Shown in pieces: positions 1-8,332 of a stretch of 64,000 nt of DNA. The stretch is from an uncultured Lachnospiraceae bacterium (GTDB taxonomy: Bacteria; Bacillota; Clostridia; Lachnospirales; Lachnospiraceae), in the NCBI GenBank assembly GCA_910578795.1, contig CAJTSD010000002.1, forward strand, positions 107,329 through 171,328. Reading direction: 5' to 3'. Below the pieces are notes generated by a model. It saw only the letters and a program-made list of their open reading frames with translations, made no database searches and was not told the DNA's origin. Both the position numbers and the translations under genes were made by a program. The number at the start of each line of letters is the position of its first letter. The first letter of the stretch is position 1.

Positions 1-2
1 GC

Positions 3-863
3 GTATTCTATGAATATCCGCTCTGCATGACGGCACATACGATGGCGATCAACAGAGACATCTTTGAGGCGGCAGGCGCGCTTCAGTACTTAGACGAAGA
101 AAAAGGCACATGGACGACGGAGAACTTCCAAAAGGCAGTTCAGGCAGTATACGACAACGGTCAGCAGAACGTCGGCGCAGTTTACTGCAGCGGTCAGGGC
201 GGTGATCAGGGAACACGTGCACTCATCAACAATCTGTATGGCGGAACCTTTACCAATCCTGAGCATACGGAGTATACGGCAAACAGCCCTGAGAACATCA
301 AGGCGCTTGAGCTGTTAAAGAGCATGGACGGTATTAACTTTGACGCTTCCATCGCGGGCGGCGATGAAGTGAATATGTTCTGTAACGGAACATTCGCAAT
401 GGCATTCTGCTGGAACGCAACGCAGGAAAAGAATAATCAGGATCAGGGAAATATCAACTTTGACGTGCTTCCGATGGCATTCCCGTCAGAGAACGGCGAA
501 CCGCAGCTTTGCGGCGGTATTTGGGGCTTCGGTATCTTTGACAACGGCGATGCTGCTAAGATTGCAGCTTCAAAAACCTTCATCGACTTTATGGCAAATG
601 ACGCGACACAGGCTGCCGAAAGCGTAAAGGCTTCCAACTTTTGGCCTGTAAAGGATCTCGGAAATATCTATGAAGGCGATGAGCTGATGTCAGAATACGC
701 AAAGTTTATCCCTTACATGGGCGACTACTATCAGGTTGTAGGCGGCTGGGCTGAGGCACGTACGGCATGGTGGAATATGCTCCAGCAGGTTGGATCAGGC
801 ACAGATGTAAGCACGGCTGTTGAAGAATTTGTGACAACCGCAAATGCAGCGGCTGCAAAATAA
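3..863 (+). CDS. ABC transporter extracellular solute-binding protein, family 1 (5' end outside window)
   Basis: This is the C-terminal part of a CUT1-type sugar-binding lipoprotein. The reading frame is open from the window edge (VFYEYPLC precedes the first Met), so the start and signal peptide lie upstream. Visible features are typical of the family: alternating small lobes, a GGIWGFGIF segment, and a C-terminal run of aromatic residues (WAEARTAWWNML) ending in AAAAK. It is followed by two permease genes and sialic acid catabolic genes in the same direction, so its substrate is probably a sialic acid or sialoside. That substrate is inferred from context only. A hairpin just after the stop could let this protein be made in excess of the permeases. 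Confidence 0.9.
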   Translation, partial: VFYEYPLCMTAHTMAINRDIFEAAGALQYLDEEKGTWTTENFQKAVQAVYDNGQQNVGAVYCSGQGGDQGTRALINNLYGGTFTNPEHTEYTANSPENIKALELLKSMDGINFDASIAGGDEVNMFCNGTFAMAFCWNATQEKNNQDQGNINFDVLPMAFPSENGEPQLCGGIWGFGIFDNGDAAKIAASKTFIDFMANDATQAAESVKASNFWPVKDLGNIYEGDELMSEYAKFIPYMGDYYQVVGGWAEARTAWWNMLQQVGSGTDVSTAVEEFVTTANAAAAK

Positions 864-882
864 TGTTCTAAATTATTATTTG

Positions 883-917
883 CGCCCCTTCCCGCGCATG
901 GGGAGGGGCGTTTGTTT
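883..917 (+). terminator. Intra-operon terminator/attenuator hairpin
   Basis: CGCCCCTTCCC and GGGGAGGGGCG form an 11-bp arm pair with one mismatch and a six-base loop, followed by TTTGTTT. It sits 20 bases after the binding-protein stop and before the permease ribosome binding site. Such partial terminators commonly make binding protein more abundant than permease; that role is inferred. Confidence 0.7.
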
Positions 918-948
918 ATCAAATGAACTGTCAGAAAGGAGGATTTTT

Positions 949-1845
949 ATGGCAAAACAAAATCCCATGAGCAAGGCGCTGGTCCGCAGGGAAACCATTG
1001 CAGGCTACGCATTTATGCTCCCAAGTCTTATCTTCTTTTTAGGGTTTGTGGTTTATCCGATGATACAGTGTGTTTATACAAGCTTCTTTGATGCAACCAT
1101 GAACCGGGAGGATATTTTTATTGGTCTTGCCAATTACAAAGAATTGTTTCAGGACAAAACATTTCTCGGAGCGCTGAAAAACACGGTGGTTATCGTTATT
1201 GTTTCCGTGCCGATCACCTGCATCTTTTCCCTGTGGGTAAGCTCGGTGATTTATGACCTGAAAGGATTTGCGTGCTCCGCATTTCGTTGTATCTTCTATC
1301 TTCCGGTGGTAACAGGCTCCGTTGCCGTTGCCGTTGTGTGGAAATGGATGTTCAACAATTATTATGGTATTTTTAATTACATCGGCACAAGCACGGGACT
1401 GATTGAACAAAATATCAACTGGCTTGGGGACGAACGGTTCGCACTTGGCTGCATTATCCTTATTCTTCTGACAACCTCTGTCGGTCAGCCAATTGTCCTT
1501 TATGTGTCGGCATTAAACAACGTGGACCAGTCCCTTGTGGAGGCTGCAGAGGTGGACGGCGCAACCAAATTCCAGTGCTTTTGGAAGATTAAATGGCCGC
1601 AGATTATGCCTACTACGCTCTACATCCTTGTCATCACGACAATCAACAGCTTTCAGTGCTTTGCATTAATCCAGCTTTTAACAAGCGGCGGACCAAACCA
1701 CAGCACGGACACGATTATGTACTATATTTACTACAATGCATTTAAACTGTACCGTTACGGCTACGGAAATGCGATGGGTGTTGTGCTTGCAATTATGATT
1801 GCCCTGCTCTCCGCTTTGCAGTTTAAGATGGCTGAAAGCAAATAG
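949..1845 (+). CDS. Carbohydrate ABC transporter permease (MalF/UgpA type)
   Basis: Inner-membrane subunit of a CUT1 sugar transporter, 298 residues with about six hydrophobic segments. The first (residues about 18-40) follows the basic N terminus MAKQNPMSKALVRRE. The EAA signature loop that contacts the ATPase is visible as EAAEVDGATKFQCFWKIKWPQ. The start at MAKQN was chosen because AGGAGG lies 5-6 bases upstream; an in-frame Met 105 bases earlier overlaps the preceding gene and has no good ribosome binding site. No ATPase gene is in the cluster, which is usual for CUT1 systems that share an MsmK-type ATPase. Substrate inferred as sialic acid from the neighbours. Confidence 0.92.
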   Translation: MAKQNPMSKALVRRETIAGYAFMLPSLIFFLGFVVYPMIQCVYTSFFDATMNREDIFIGLANYKELFQDKTFLGALKNTVVIVIVSVPITCIFSLWVSSVIYDLKGFACSAFRCIFYLPVVTGSVAVAVVWKWMFNNYYGIFNYIGTSTGLIEQNINWLGDERFALGCIILILLTTSVGQPIVLYVSALNNVDQSLVEAAEVDGATKFQCFWKIKWPQIMPTTLYILVITTINSFQCFALIQLLTSGGPNHSTDTIMYYIYYNAFKLYRYGYGNAMGVVLAIMIALLSALQFKMAESK

Positions 1846-1862
1846 GAAAGGGGGAACTGAAT

Positions 1863-2768
1863 ATGAAAACGAAACAGACGAAACATGTTGATGTTTACAA
1901 AATAATATCTGTCATTATTATTGCAATTTTAGCATTCACATTTGCCTTTCCGCTCTACTGGATTATTATCGGCTCTTTCAAGACATCTGCGGCAATCAAT
2001 TCCGCGACACCGCAATGGTGGCCCGAGGAGTGGGTGCTTGACAACTACAGAAAGCTGTTCAGCAAGCAGACGGCGGCGCTTTGGGATATTAGCATTCCCT
2101 TCACCTCTGCCACGTTTTCGGGACCGACCGTTCCTGCCGCGATCCGCTGGCTCATAAATACGGTGTTTATGGCTGTGGCGGCGATGATTCTGACCTGTGC
2201 CACTTCCGCAATGGCAGGATATGCACTGGCAAAAAAGCGCTTTGTAGGACGCACGCTTCTGTTCTCGCTTATCGTATGTGCGATGGCTTTGCCAAAGCAG
2301 GTTATCTTAATCCCGCTTCTTCGTGAAATGGCATCGCTGGAACTGTACAATACGATATGGGCAGTTATCTTTCCGATTGTCGGCTGGCCGTTTGGCGTCT
2401 TTTTGATGAAGCAGTTTGCGGAAGGCATTCCGGGTGAAATGATGGAGGCGGCAAAAATCGACGGTGCGGGAGAATGGAAAACATTCTACACGATTGCGCT
2501 TCCGCTGATTAAGCCGGGTATCGGCGCATTGGCAATCTTTACCTTTATCAATTCGTGGAATGACTATTTCATGCAGTTAATTATGTTAACTAGCACCAAG
2601 AACCTGACGATTTCACTTGGTATTGCGAAATTACAGGCGGAGAACGCGACGGACTTTGGTCTGATTATGGCAGGTGCGGCTTTGGCGGCAATTCCGATTA
2701 TCGTTGTTTTCCTGATATTCCAAAAGTATTTTACAAAGGGAATTACAATGGGTGCTGTCAAAGGTTGA
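1863..2768 (+). CDS. Carbohydrate ABC transporter permease (MalG/UgpE type)
   Basis: Second CUT1 permease, 301 residues, partner of the preceding gene. It has an N-terminal membrane anchor (residues about 14-36), further membrane spans, and the EAA loop MEAAKIDGAGEWKTFYTIALPL near residue 195. The C terminus KGITMGAVKG matches the usual end of MalG-like subunits. It begins 17 bases after the upstream stop behind a GGAAAGGGGG ribosome binding site, so it is in the same operon as the binding protein and the sialic acid genes. Confidence 0.93.
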   Translation: MKTKQTKHVDVYKIISVIIIAILAFTFAFPLYWIIIGSFKTSAAINSATPQWWPEEWVLDNYRKLFSKQTAALWDISIPFTSATFSGPTVPAAIRWLINTVFMAVAAMILTCATSAMAGYALAKKRFVGRTLLFSLIVCAMALPKQVILIPLLREMASLELYNTIWAVIFPIVGWPFGVFLMKQFAEGIPGEMMEAAKIDGAGEWKTFYTIALPLIKPGIGALAIFTFINSWNDYFMQLIMLTSTKNLTISLGIAKLQAENATDFGLIMAGAALAAIPIIVVFLIFQKYFTKGITMGAVKG

Positions 2769-2783
2769 GGACGGAGGTTTTGT

Positions 2784-3236
2784 ATGATATATACGGAAAT
2801 TAAAAATATAGGAAATTACCGCGGTATCGGGGAACATCTTGACAAGGCGATTGATTATCTGTGCACGCACCCTTTAGAGGGAATTGCGGCAGGGCATTAT
2901 GAGATTGACGGCGATATGGTGTATATGAATGTATTTGATTATGAAACAATTCCTGAGCAGGGAGCGTTTTTTGAGGCGCATAAGAAGTATGCCGACATTC
3001 ATATGACTGTGGAAGGTGAGGAGATTGTCGGTGTTTCCGATTTGTCGAGGGTATCGGTTAAGACCTTTGATGAAGAGAAGGACCTCATGGAAGTGGAAGG
3101 CGCAATTGAGCATTACATTAAGCTGTTACCGGGCAAGGCGTTAATTACCCTGCCCGAGGACGCGCATATGGTGAAGCTTGCCGCGGGCAGTCCGTCGACA
3201 GTGAAAAAAGCAGTGATAAAAGTTTATATTGGGTAA
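2784..3236 (+). CDS. YhcH/YjgK/YiaL family protein, probable sialic acid anomerase (NanQ-like)
   Basis: A 150-residue cupin-like protein of the DUF386 family. Recognisable features are the N-terminal LDKAIDYL, the block FEAHKKYADIHMTVEGEE with its conserved His, and LPEDAHMVKLA near the C terminus, which holds a second conserved His; these residues normally form a metal site. In Escherichia coli the homologue NanQ (YhcH) speeds interconversion of N-acetylneuraminate anomers. Its position between the transporter and nanA fits that role. The exact substrate anomer is inferred. AGG-type ribosome binding site directly after the permease stop; same operon. Confidence 0.85.
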   Translation: MIYTEIKNIGNYRGIGEHLDKAIDYLCTHPLEGIAAGHYEIDGDMVYMNVFDYETIPEQGAFFEAHKKYADIHMTVEGEEIVGVSDLSRVSVKTFDEEKDLMEVEGAIEHYIKLLPGKALITLPEDAHMVKLAAGSPSTVKKAVIKVYIG

Positions 3237-3249
3237 AAGGAGGGAAACT

Positions 3250-4167
3250 ATGAGAGATATTGGAAAATATCAGGGAATCATTCCTGCGTTCTATGCCTGT
3301 TATGACGAACAGGGTGCGATTGATGAGGGACGCGTGGAGATGCTTACGGATTACATGGTAAGAAAAGGCGTAAAGGGTGTTTATGTCGGCGGTTCTTCGG
3401 GCGAGTGTATCTATCAGAGCGTTGATGACCGGAAACGGACACTGGAGCGCGTAGTCCGTGTCGGGAAGGGAAAGCTCACAATTATCGCACATGTGGCGTG
3501 CAACAACACAGCGGACAGCCGCGAGCTTGCGGCACATGCGCAAAGCTTAGGCGTGGACGCGATTGCGGCAATTCCTCCGATTTATTTCCATTTACCGGAG
3601 TATGCAATCGCGGAGTATTGGAATGATATTTCGGACGCGGCGCCTGACACGGATTTTATTATCTACAACATTCCCCAGCTTGCAGGAGTGGCGCTGACAA
3701 TGCCGCTGTTTCACGAGATGCAGAAAAACCCGCGTGTTGCCGCGGTGAAAAACAGCTCCATGCCGACGCAGGACATTCAGATGTTTAAAGCGGAAGGCGG
3801 CGAGGGCTTCGCTGTTTTGAACGGTCCTGACGAACAGCTTGTTGCAGGTCTTGCGATTGGCGCGGACGGCGGAATCGGCGGTACGTATGGCGTTATGCCG
3901 GAGCTTTACCTGAAAATCATGGAGCTGGTAAAAGCCGGAAAGCTTGAGGAAGCAAGAAAGGTTCAGTATGCGGCAAACGAGGTTATTTATGCGATGTGTG
4001 CCTGTCACGGAAATTTATATGGCGTTATCAAGGAAATTTTAAAGATTCGTGAAGGCATTGATATTGGCGGTGTACGCAAACCGCTGCCGTCGCTTGTTCC
4101 GGACGATATGGCACAGGTGAAAAAGTGTGCGGATATGATTGACAAGGCTGCCAGCCAGTTTGCATAG
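3250..4167 (+). CDS. nanA: N-acetylneuraminate lyase
   Basis: Cleaves N-acetylneuraminate to N-acetylmannosamine and pyruvate in the cytosol. It is a 305-residue TIM-barrel aldolase of the DapA/NAL family. Visible active-site features: GGSSGE (residues 47-52) for the pyruvate carboxylate, Tyr139 in IIYNIP, and the Schiff-base Lys167 in VAAVKNSS, within two residues of the E. coli NanA positions. The segment DGGIGGTYGVMPELYL is characteristic of NanA rather than DapA. The start was set at MRDIGKYQG because AGGAGG lies 6 bases upstream; an earlier in-frame start would overlap the previous gene. Confidence 0.95.
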   Translation: MRDIGKYQGIIPAFYACYDEQGAIDEGRVEMLTDYMVRKGVKGVYVGGSSGECIYQSVDDRKRTLERVVRVGKGKLTIIAHVACNNTADSRELAAHAQSLGVDAIAAIPPIYFHLPEYAIAEYWNDISDAAPDTDFIIYNIPQLAGVALTMPLFHEMQKNPRVAAVKNSSMPTQDIQMFKAEGGEGFAVLNGPDEQLVAGLAIGADGGIGGTYGVMPELYLKIMELVKAGKLEEARKVQYAANEVIYAMCACHGNLYGVIKEILKIREGIDIGGVRKPLPSLVPDDMAQVKKCADMIDKAASQFA

Positions 4168-4198
4168 GAAAGGGATACTGTAAGAATGGAGGATTACA

Positions 4199-4897
4199 AT
4201 GAAAAAAGAAGAATTGTTTAAACAGATGAAGGGAAAAGTGATTGTATCCTGTCAGGCGGTTCCCGGCGAGCCTTTGTATGTGGAGGAAAAATCAATTATG
4301 TATCTGATGGCGCGGGCTGCAAAGCAGGCAGGCACACCGGTTATCCGTACCAGCAGTATCCGTGATGTTGTGGCGATTAAGGAGGAAACCGGACTTCCGG
4401 TTATCGGATTAATCAAGGTGCAGTATGACGGCTTTGAGAGCTATATCACACCGACCATGAAAGAGGTTGACGCGCTTGTGGAAGCCGGTTCAGACGTGAT
4501 TGCGCTTGACTGCACCAACCAAAAGCGCGGGGACGGAAAAAGCATCAGCGAATTTATCACGGAGGTGCGCAGTAAGTACCCTGATGAAATTCTAATGGCG
4601 GATATTTCCACTTATGAGGAGGGCGTCAATGCGTGGAAGCTTGGAATGGACATTGTAGGCACTACGATGAGCGGGTATACGCCGTACTCTCCAAAGCTTG
4701 ACGGACCGGATTATGAGCTTGTGAAAAAATTATCATCGACGGTTGATATTCCGGTTATTGGCGAAGGAAGGGTGCACAGCCCGGAGCAGGCAGTGGAAAT
4801 GCTGAATGCGGGAGCATATGCAGTTGTCGTAGGCGGCGCGATTACAAGACCTCTTGAGATTGCGCAGCGGTTTATGAAGGCGGTTGAGGGCAGATGA
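4199..4897 (+). CDS. nanE: N-acetylmannosamine-6-phosphate 2-epimerase
   Basis: Converts N-acetylmannosamine-6-phosphate to N-acetylglucosamine-6-phosphate, the step after nanA and a kinase. It is 232 residues, the normal family length. Family blocks seen are SCQAVPGEPLY near the N terminus, LIKVQYDG, DCTNQKRGDG, MADISTYEEG, VGTTMSGYTPYS and the phosphate-binding end VIGEGRVHSPEQA plus GAYAVVVGGAITRP. No N-acetylmannosamine kinase (nanK, ROK family) occurs in the visible part of the operon, so the kinase must be upstream of the window or elsewhere. The stop overlaps the next start by four bases (ATGA), indicating translational coupling. Confidence 0.96.
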   Translation: MKKEELFKQMKGKVIVSCQAVPGEPLYVEEKSIMYLMARAAKQAGTPVIRTSSIRDVVAIKEETGLPVIGLIKVQYDGFESYITPTMKEVDALVEAGSDVIALDCTNQKRGDGKSISEFITEVRSKYPDEILMADISTYEEGVNAWKLGMDIVGTTMSGYTPYSPKLDGPDYELVKKLSSTVDIPVIGEGRVHSPEQAVEMLNAGAYAVVVGGAITRPLEIAQRFMKAVEGR

Positions 4898-5544
4898 TAA
4901 AGAAACATATTGTATGCTTTGGGGATTCCAATACACACGGCTATTGCGCCGTTACCGGCGGACGGTTTGACGAAGACGAACGGTGGTGCTGTTTATTACA
5001 GAAATTACTTGGTGAGGAATTTCTTGTGATTGAGGAGGGCTTGAGCGGACGGACGACATCTTTTACAGATCCGATTCATGAAGGGCTGAATGGGCTTGAC
5101 TATCTTTATCCTTGTCTGATGAGCCATGAGCCGGTTGATTTATTGGTGATTATGCTTGGCACGAACGACACGAAGGAGCGGTTTGGCGCTTCCCCAGCGT
5201 GTATCGGACTGGGGCTGAAACGCCTAATTGACAAGGCGGTGGCGACAAAGGACTGCTGGCATGACGGGAAGGCGAATATCCTTGTCGTGTCGCCGCAGAG
5301 TATTGACAAGCGGTATGAAACGTCTGACGTGAGCGAAACGATGGGACGCGGCTGTGCGGAGAAGTCACATGGGCTGGCGAAGGAGTTTGCCAAGATTGCC
5401 GAGCTTACGGGGTGTCATTTTATGAATGCCGACGCGGTTGTTACGGCGGCGGTGAATGGGATTGATTTTATGCATTTATCATTGGAGGGACATAGGCAGC
5501 TTGCCGAGGCGCTTGCTAAGAAAATTACCGAATTATTCGTTTGA
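4894..5544 (+). CDS. SGNH/GDSL hydrolase, possible sialate O-acetylesterase
   Basis: A 216-residue cytosolic SGNH hydrolase without signal peptide. Catalytic Ser12 is in GDSNTHG, the oxyanion-hole Asn is in LGTNDTK (residues 88-94), and the C-terminal Asp-His pair is D191/H194 in DFMHLSLEGH. The overall pattern resembles arylesterases of the Mycobacterium smegmatis AcT type. It overlaps nanE by four bases and is the last gene before a strong terminator, so it is translated with the sialic acid pathway. A role in removing O-acetyl groups from host sialic acids is a reasonable inference, but other acyl esters are possible. Confidence 0.88.
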   Translation: MIKKHIVCFGDSNTHGYCAVTGGRFDEDERWCCLLQKLLGEEFLVIEEGLSGRTTSFTDPIHEGLNGLDYLYPCLMSHEPVDLLVIMLGTNDTKERFGASPACIGLGLKRLIDKAVATKDCWHDGKANILVVSPQSIDKRYETSDVSETMGRGCAEKSHGLAKEFAKIAELTGCHFMNADAVVTAAVNGIDFMHLSLEGHRQLAEALAKKITELFV

Positions 5545-5565
5545 TAACCCCCCTTTTATTTGAAG

Positions 5566-5613
5566 ACAGCCCCCCGGCTGCGCGTTTGGTCGCAGTTGGG
5601 GGGGCTGTTTCTT
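5566..5613 (+). terminator. Rho-independent terminator of the sialic acid operon
   Basis: A long GC-rich hairpin, ACAGCCCCCCGGCTGCG paired with CGCAGTTGGGGGGGCTGT, followed by TTTCTTTG. It starts 22 bases after the esterase stop. On the other strand the hairpin lies beyond the end of the cobalamin operon, but the trailing T-run there is weak. Confidence 0.88.
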
Positions 5614-5715
5614 TGTTAGTTGTAACAGAAGCATTTAAACGCTCTGCGATAAGAACTGACAAAGATATCCCGGTCTTGTCAGAGTATGTGAAAATTTTAA
5701 GGGTTGAAACAAAGC

Positions 5716-6504
5716 TCAGAGATTTTTGACAAATCCCGCGGTGATAACGACGATATATAGTATGAGAAGCTCCACGCACTGTAAAAACCAGCCTGCTAAA
5801 TCTCCGGTGATACCGCCAAAATTTTTTTTGGAAATATGATAATAATAAAAGAAAAAGAGTATCTCACCTGTGAATACCAAAATGCCTGCCTGCAGTGATA
5901 ACACTGCCTGCAAGACACTTGCTACCGCAAACGTAAAAAGCAGAACGGTGCAGACAAAGCCTTTACCTGCCGAGCCGGAGAACGCAGCAAGGGAGCCTTT
6001 TTTATTTGCATTTTGAAAAAAGACAGCGGCAAGCCCGCTCAGCGCGCGTGATGTCACGTAGCCTGCGGCAATCAGCCAAACAGCCCGCCCAGAGTGCACC
6101 ATATCCTGCGCCACACTTCCCCATGCGCCATAGCATAATAAAAAATACAGCGCCCCCCAAATAACCGCAAACGCCCCCGCATTGGAGTCCTTCAAAATCG
6201 CAAGCCTGCGCTCCTTGGACTGGTGGGAAGAAAGCGCGTCAATCGTGTCACAAAAGCCGTCCATATGAATGCCTCCCGTCACCACAACCGGAAGCGCCGT
6301 CGCGAGCGCGGCGTATACCGAAGCAGCAAGCCCGCTTTTTCGCCAAACAAAAAACAACAACACCTGCAGCGCCCCAATCACAACGCCGACAAGCGGAAAA
6401 AACGCCAGTGCATAGCGCATACTCTTCTCTTCCCATTCAAACTGCGGCATTGGTATTTTGGAGTACATGGAAACCGCAATGATACAGGATTTTATGATGT
6501 TCAT
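5716..6504 (-). CDS. cobS: Adenosylcobinamide-GDP ribazoletransferase (cobalamin synthase)
   Basis: Joins adenosylcobinamide-GDP to alpha-ribazole (or its phosphate) to complete the cobalamin nucleotide loop. It is an integral membrane protein of 262 residues with about six hydrophobic stretches. The metal-binding family motif GGIHMDGFCDTIDAL is present near residue 60, followed by SHQSKERRLAILKDSNAGAF. The start MNIIKSC was chosen because GGGGGG lies 6 bases upstream; longer frames would run into cobU. It is the last gene of the 13-gene cobalamin operon. Confidence 0.95.
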   Translation of the reverse strand: MNIIKSCIIAVSMYSKIPMPQFEWEEKSMRYALAFFPLVGVVIGALQVLLFFVWRKSGLAASVYAALATALPVVVTGGIHMDGFCDTIDALSSHQSKERRLAILKDSNAGAFAVIWGALYFLLCYGAWGSVAQDMVHSGRAVWLIAAGYVTSRALSGLAAVFFQNANKKGSLAAFSGSAGKGFVCTVLLFTFAVASVLQAVLSLQAGILVFTGEILFFFYYYHISKKNFGGITGDLAGWFLQCVELLILYIVVITAGFVKNL

Positions 6505-6510
6505 AACAAT

Positions 6511-6588
6511 CCCCCCTATTTTTATAGAATCTGCAAATTCGGGCGTAAGCACAAATTTGCCATTTAAAAATCTTTGATTTTTAAATTT
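6511..6588 (-). repeat. Intercistronic double-hairpin element, copy a (cobU-cobS), diverged
   Basis: On the minus strand: the A/T palindrome ATTTAAAAATC...GATTTTTAAAT (6562-6586) contains the cobU stop codon. Then comes a hairpin GCAAATTTGTGC/GCCCGAATTTGC (6532-6560), then the cobS ribosome binding site GGGGGG. The layout matches the better conserved copies at 8259, 26496 and 50055. Confidence 0.65.
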
Positions 6589-7133
6589 TCTCCTTTTATT
6601 TTTACGGGAATGGAATAAACAACCTCGATGACGCTGTCCGCAATGCCTGCCAAGTGTTGATTGATTTTGCCCAAACAACGGATATATTCCACTGTTTCCC
6701 TGTCATAGTCGTTTCCGTCGGAAAACACCTCGTTTGTCACAATCACAAGATTGCGGCAGTGTGCATAGAGCCTCTCTATTCCATCTGTAATATCGCACAT
6801 AAGCTCCTGTGCGCTTCTGTGGTTGCCATTGTCAAACATCTCGTTTGCCACAAGGTTTGACATACATTCCAGCAGCACATTTGCGGTTTTTCCTGCGGGA
6901 ATTTGCGCTTCTTCAATCCTTGTATATTGCTCTATCGTTTGAAATCCGTACGCCTGCCTTTGCTTCCTATGGCGCGCAATCCGCTCCTGCCCCTCACTGC
7001 CAAAGGGCTTCATTGTCGCAATATAGATATTCTGTTCTATTTGTTCCTTCTGCGTGTTTGCAAGCTCTGCAAGAAGTTTCTCCGCATAAACAGACTTTCC
7101 GCTTCCGCTTCCGCCCGTAACAACTACAAGCAT
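6564..7133 (-). CDS. cobU: Adenosylcobinamide kinase / adenosylcobinamide-phosphate guanylyltransferase
   Basis: Bifunctional enzyme that phosphorylates adenosylcobinamide and then adds GMP, preparing the substrate for CobS. It is 189 residues, the usual size. The P-loop GGSGSGKS is at residues 7-14, and RQAYGFQTIE and VLLECMSNLVANEMF are family blocks; the conserved VTNEVFSDG follows at about residue 135. A GGAGG ribosome binding site precedes the start. The stop codon sits inside an A/T-rich palindrome shared with other operon junctions in this window. Confidence 0.95.
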   Translation of the reverse strand: MLVVVTGGSGSGKSVYAEKLLAELANTQKEQIEQNIYIATMKPFGSEGQERIARHRKQRQAYGFQTIEQYTRIEEAQIPAGKTANVLLECMSNLVANEMFDNGNHRSAQELMCDITDGIERLYAHCRNLVIVTNEVFSDGNDYDRETVEYIRCLGKINQHLAGIADSVIEVVYSIPVKIKGENLKIKDF

Positions 7134-7184
7134 TGTCCGACTCCTCCGTGTTCTTGTTATTGCAATGATTGCAAATCCTGCACT

Positions 7185-8246
7185 TTATCTCAAATCCTCA
7201 TACTGCGCAATGTCCGTTTCCGCAAAGCGGTGCGCATAGCGGTATTCGTTCAGCGCAATGTCCAAAAGCGGAAGCATACACACCGCTCCCGTTCCCTCGC
7301 CAAGATACATGCCTGCATGGATTACAGGCTGTAGCCCAAGCATGTTCAGAATTGCCATTCCCGCAGGCTCCTCCGTAATATGCGTCGCAATCATAAAATC
7401 TCTGCACGCAGGCACAAGACGGTATGCAAGCAGCGCCGCAACCGACGAAATAATCCCGTCAATCAAAACCGGAAGACCATAGACTGCGCCGCCAAGAAAC
7501 ATTCCGGTCATCGCGGCAATATCAAATCCGCCCAGCTTGGACAAGAGTAAAAGCGGGTCGTCCTGTGCCGCCGCATGATTTACTTTGATTGCCTTTCGAA
7601 CCGTTTCTATTTTTTTGCCAAACCCTTCCGTTGTAAGACCTGCCCCTCTGCCCGTCACCTCCGCTGCATCTTTATCCAAAAGCACTGCCGCAAGCGCGCT
7701 CGAGGTTGTCGTGTTGCCAATGCCCATCTCGCCTGTCACGACAAGTTGATAGCCCTTATCCTTCATCTCACCGACAAGGCTTATTCCGGTCTGTACCGCC
7801 TGTAATGCCTGCTCTTTACTCATGGCAGGACCTTTTGCAATATTGCCCGTGCCTCTTGCAATTTTACGTTCAATGATGCCTTCACATTCCACGTCATGCA
7901 GCATTCCTACATCGACGGCATACACGTCCACATTCACCGCCGCGCCCATGATATTAATGTTGGATTTTCCTGCGGCAATCTCCCTTGCCACCGAAGCCGT
8001 AACCGCACTGTCCGACTGTGTGACGCCCTCCGCCACTACCCCGTTATCGGCACAGGCAATCAGGGCACACCGCTTGTCAATCCGCACATTCTCGTCCCCG
8101 AAAACCCCCGCCAGCTGTATCACAAGCTCCTCAAGCCGTCCAAGGCTTCCAAGCGGCTTTGCGATACTGTCCCAGTTTTGTTTCGCCTTATTTATGACAC
8201 TTGTGTCAGTTTTTTTGAATGTCAAATGTGCAAATTCGCTGTTCAT
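7185..8246 (-). CDS. cobT: Nicotinate-nucleotide-dimethylbenzimidazole phosphoribosyltransferase
   Basis: Makes alpha-ribazole phosphate from nicotinate mononucleotide and a lower-ligand base for the nucleotide loop. Family signatures are KPLGSLGRLEEL near residue 30, ACADNGVVAEGV, GEMGIGNTTTSSA, and the active-site Glu in MYLGEGTGAVC near the C terminus. Length 353. Two ATGs are possible. The first (8258) lies only one base after the GGAG, so MNSEFAHL at 8246 was chosen, at the same distance after the repeat element as in the cbiC and pyrD genes. Confidence 0.95.
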   Translation of the reverse strand: MNSEFAHLTFKKTDTSVINKAKQNWDSIAKPLGSLGRLEELVIQLAGVFGDENVRIDKRCALIACADNGVVAEGVTQSDSAVTASVAREIAAGKSNINIMGAAVNVDVYAVDVGMLHDVECEGIIERKIARGTGNIAKGPAMSKEQALQAVQTGISLVGEMKDKGYQLVVTGEMGIGNTTTSSALAAVLLDKDAAEVTGRGAGLTTEGFGKKIETVRKAIKVNHAAAQDDPLLLLSKLGGFDIAAMTGMFLGGAVYGLPVLIDGIISSVAALLAYRLVPACRDFMIATHITEEPAGMAILNMLGLQPVIHAGMYLGEGTGAVCMLPLLDIALNEYRYAHRFAETDIAQYEDLR

Positions 8247-8249
8247 AAT

Positions 8250-8332
8250 GATAACCATGCTCCTTTCACAGCCTGCAGGTTTGGGCTTTACAGCCCAAAC
8301 TTGTAAGAATGAAAATTTTAATTTTCATTCTT
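8250..8332 (-). repeat. Intercistronic double-hairpin element, copy b (cbiC-cobT)
   Basis: A perfect 28-base palindrome (AAGAATGAAAATT arms, 8305-8332) contains the last codons and stop of cbiC. It is followed on the minus strand by the hairpin CAAGTTTGGGC...GCCCAAACCTG (8276-8303) and then GGCTGTGAAAGGAGCATGGTTAT leading into cobT, here described in two parts as GGCTGTGAAAGGAG and CATGGTTAT. Same order and spacing as copies d and e, in unrelated operons. Confidence 0.85.

Noticed and set aside
5541..5729. 62-codon + frame spanning the terminator
   Set aside because: Includes the GC-rich terminator stem, no ribosome binding site, no family match.
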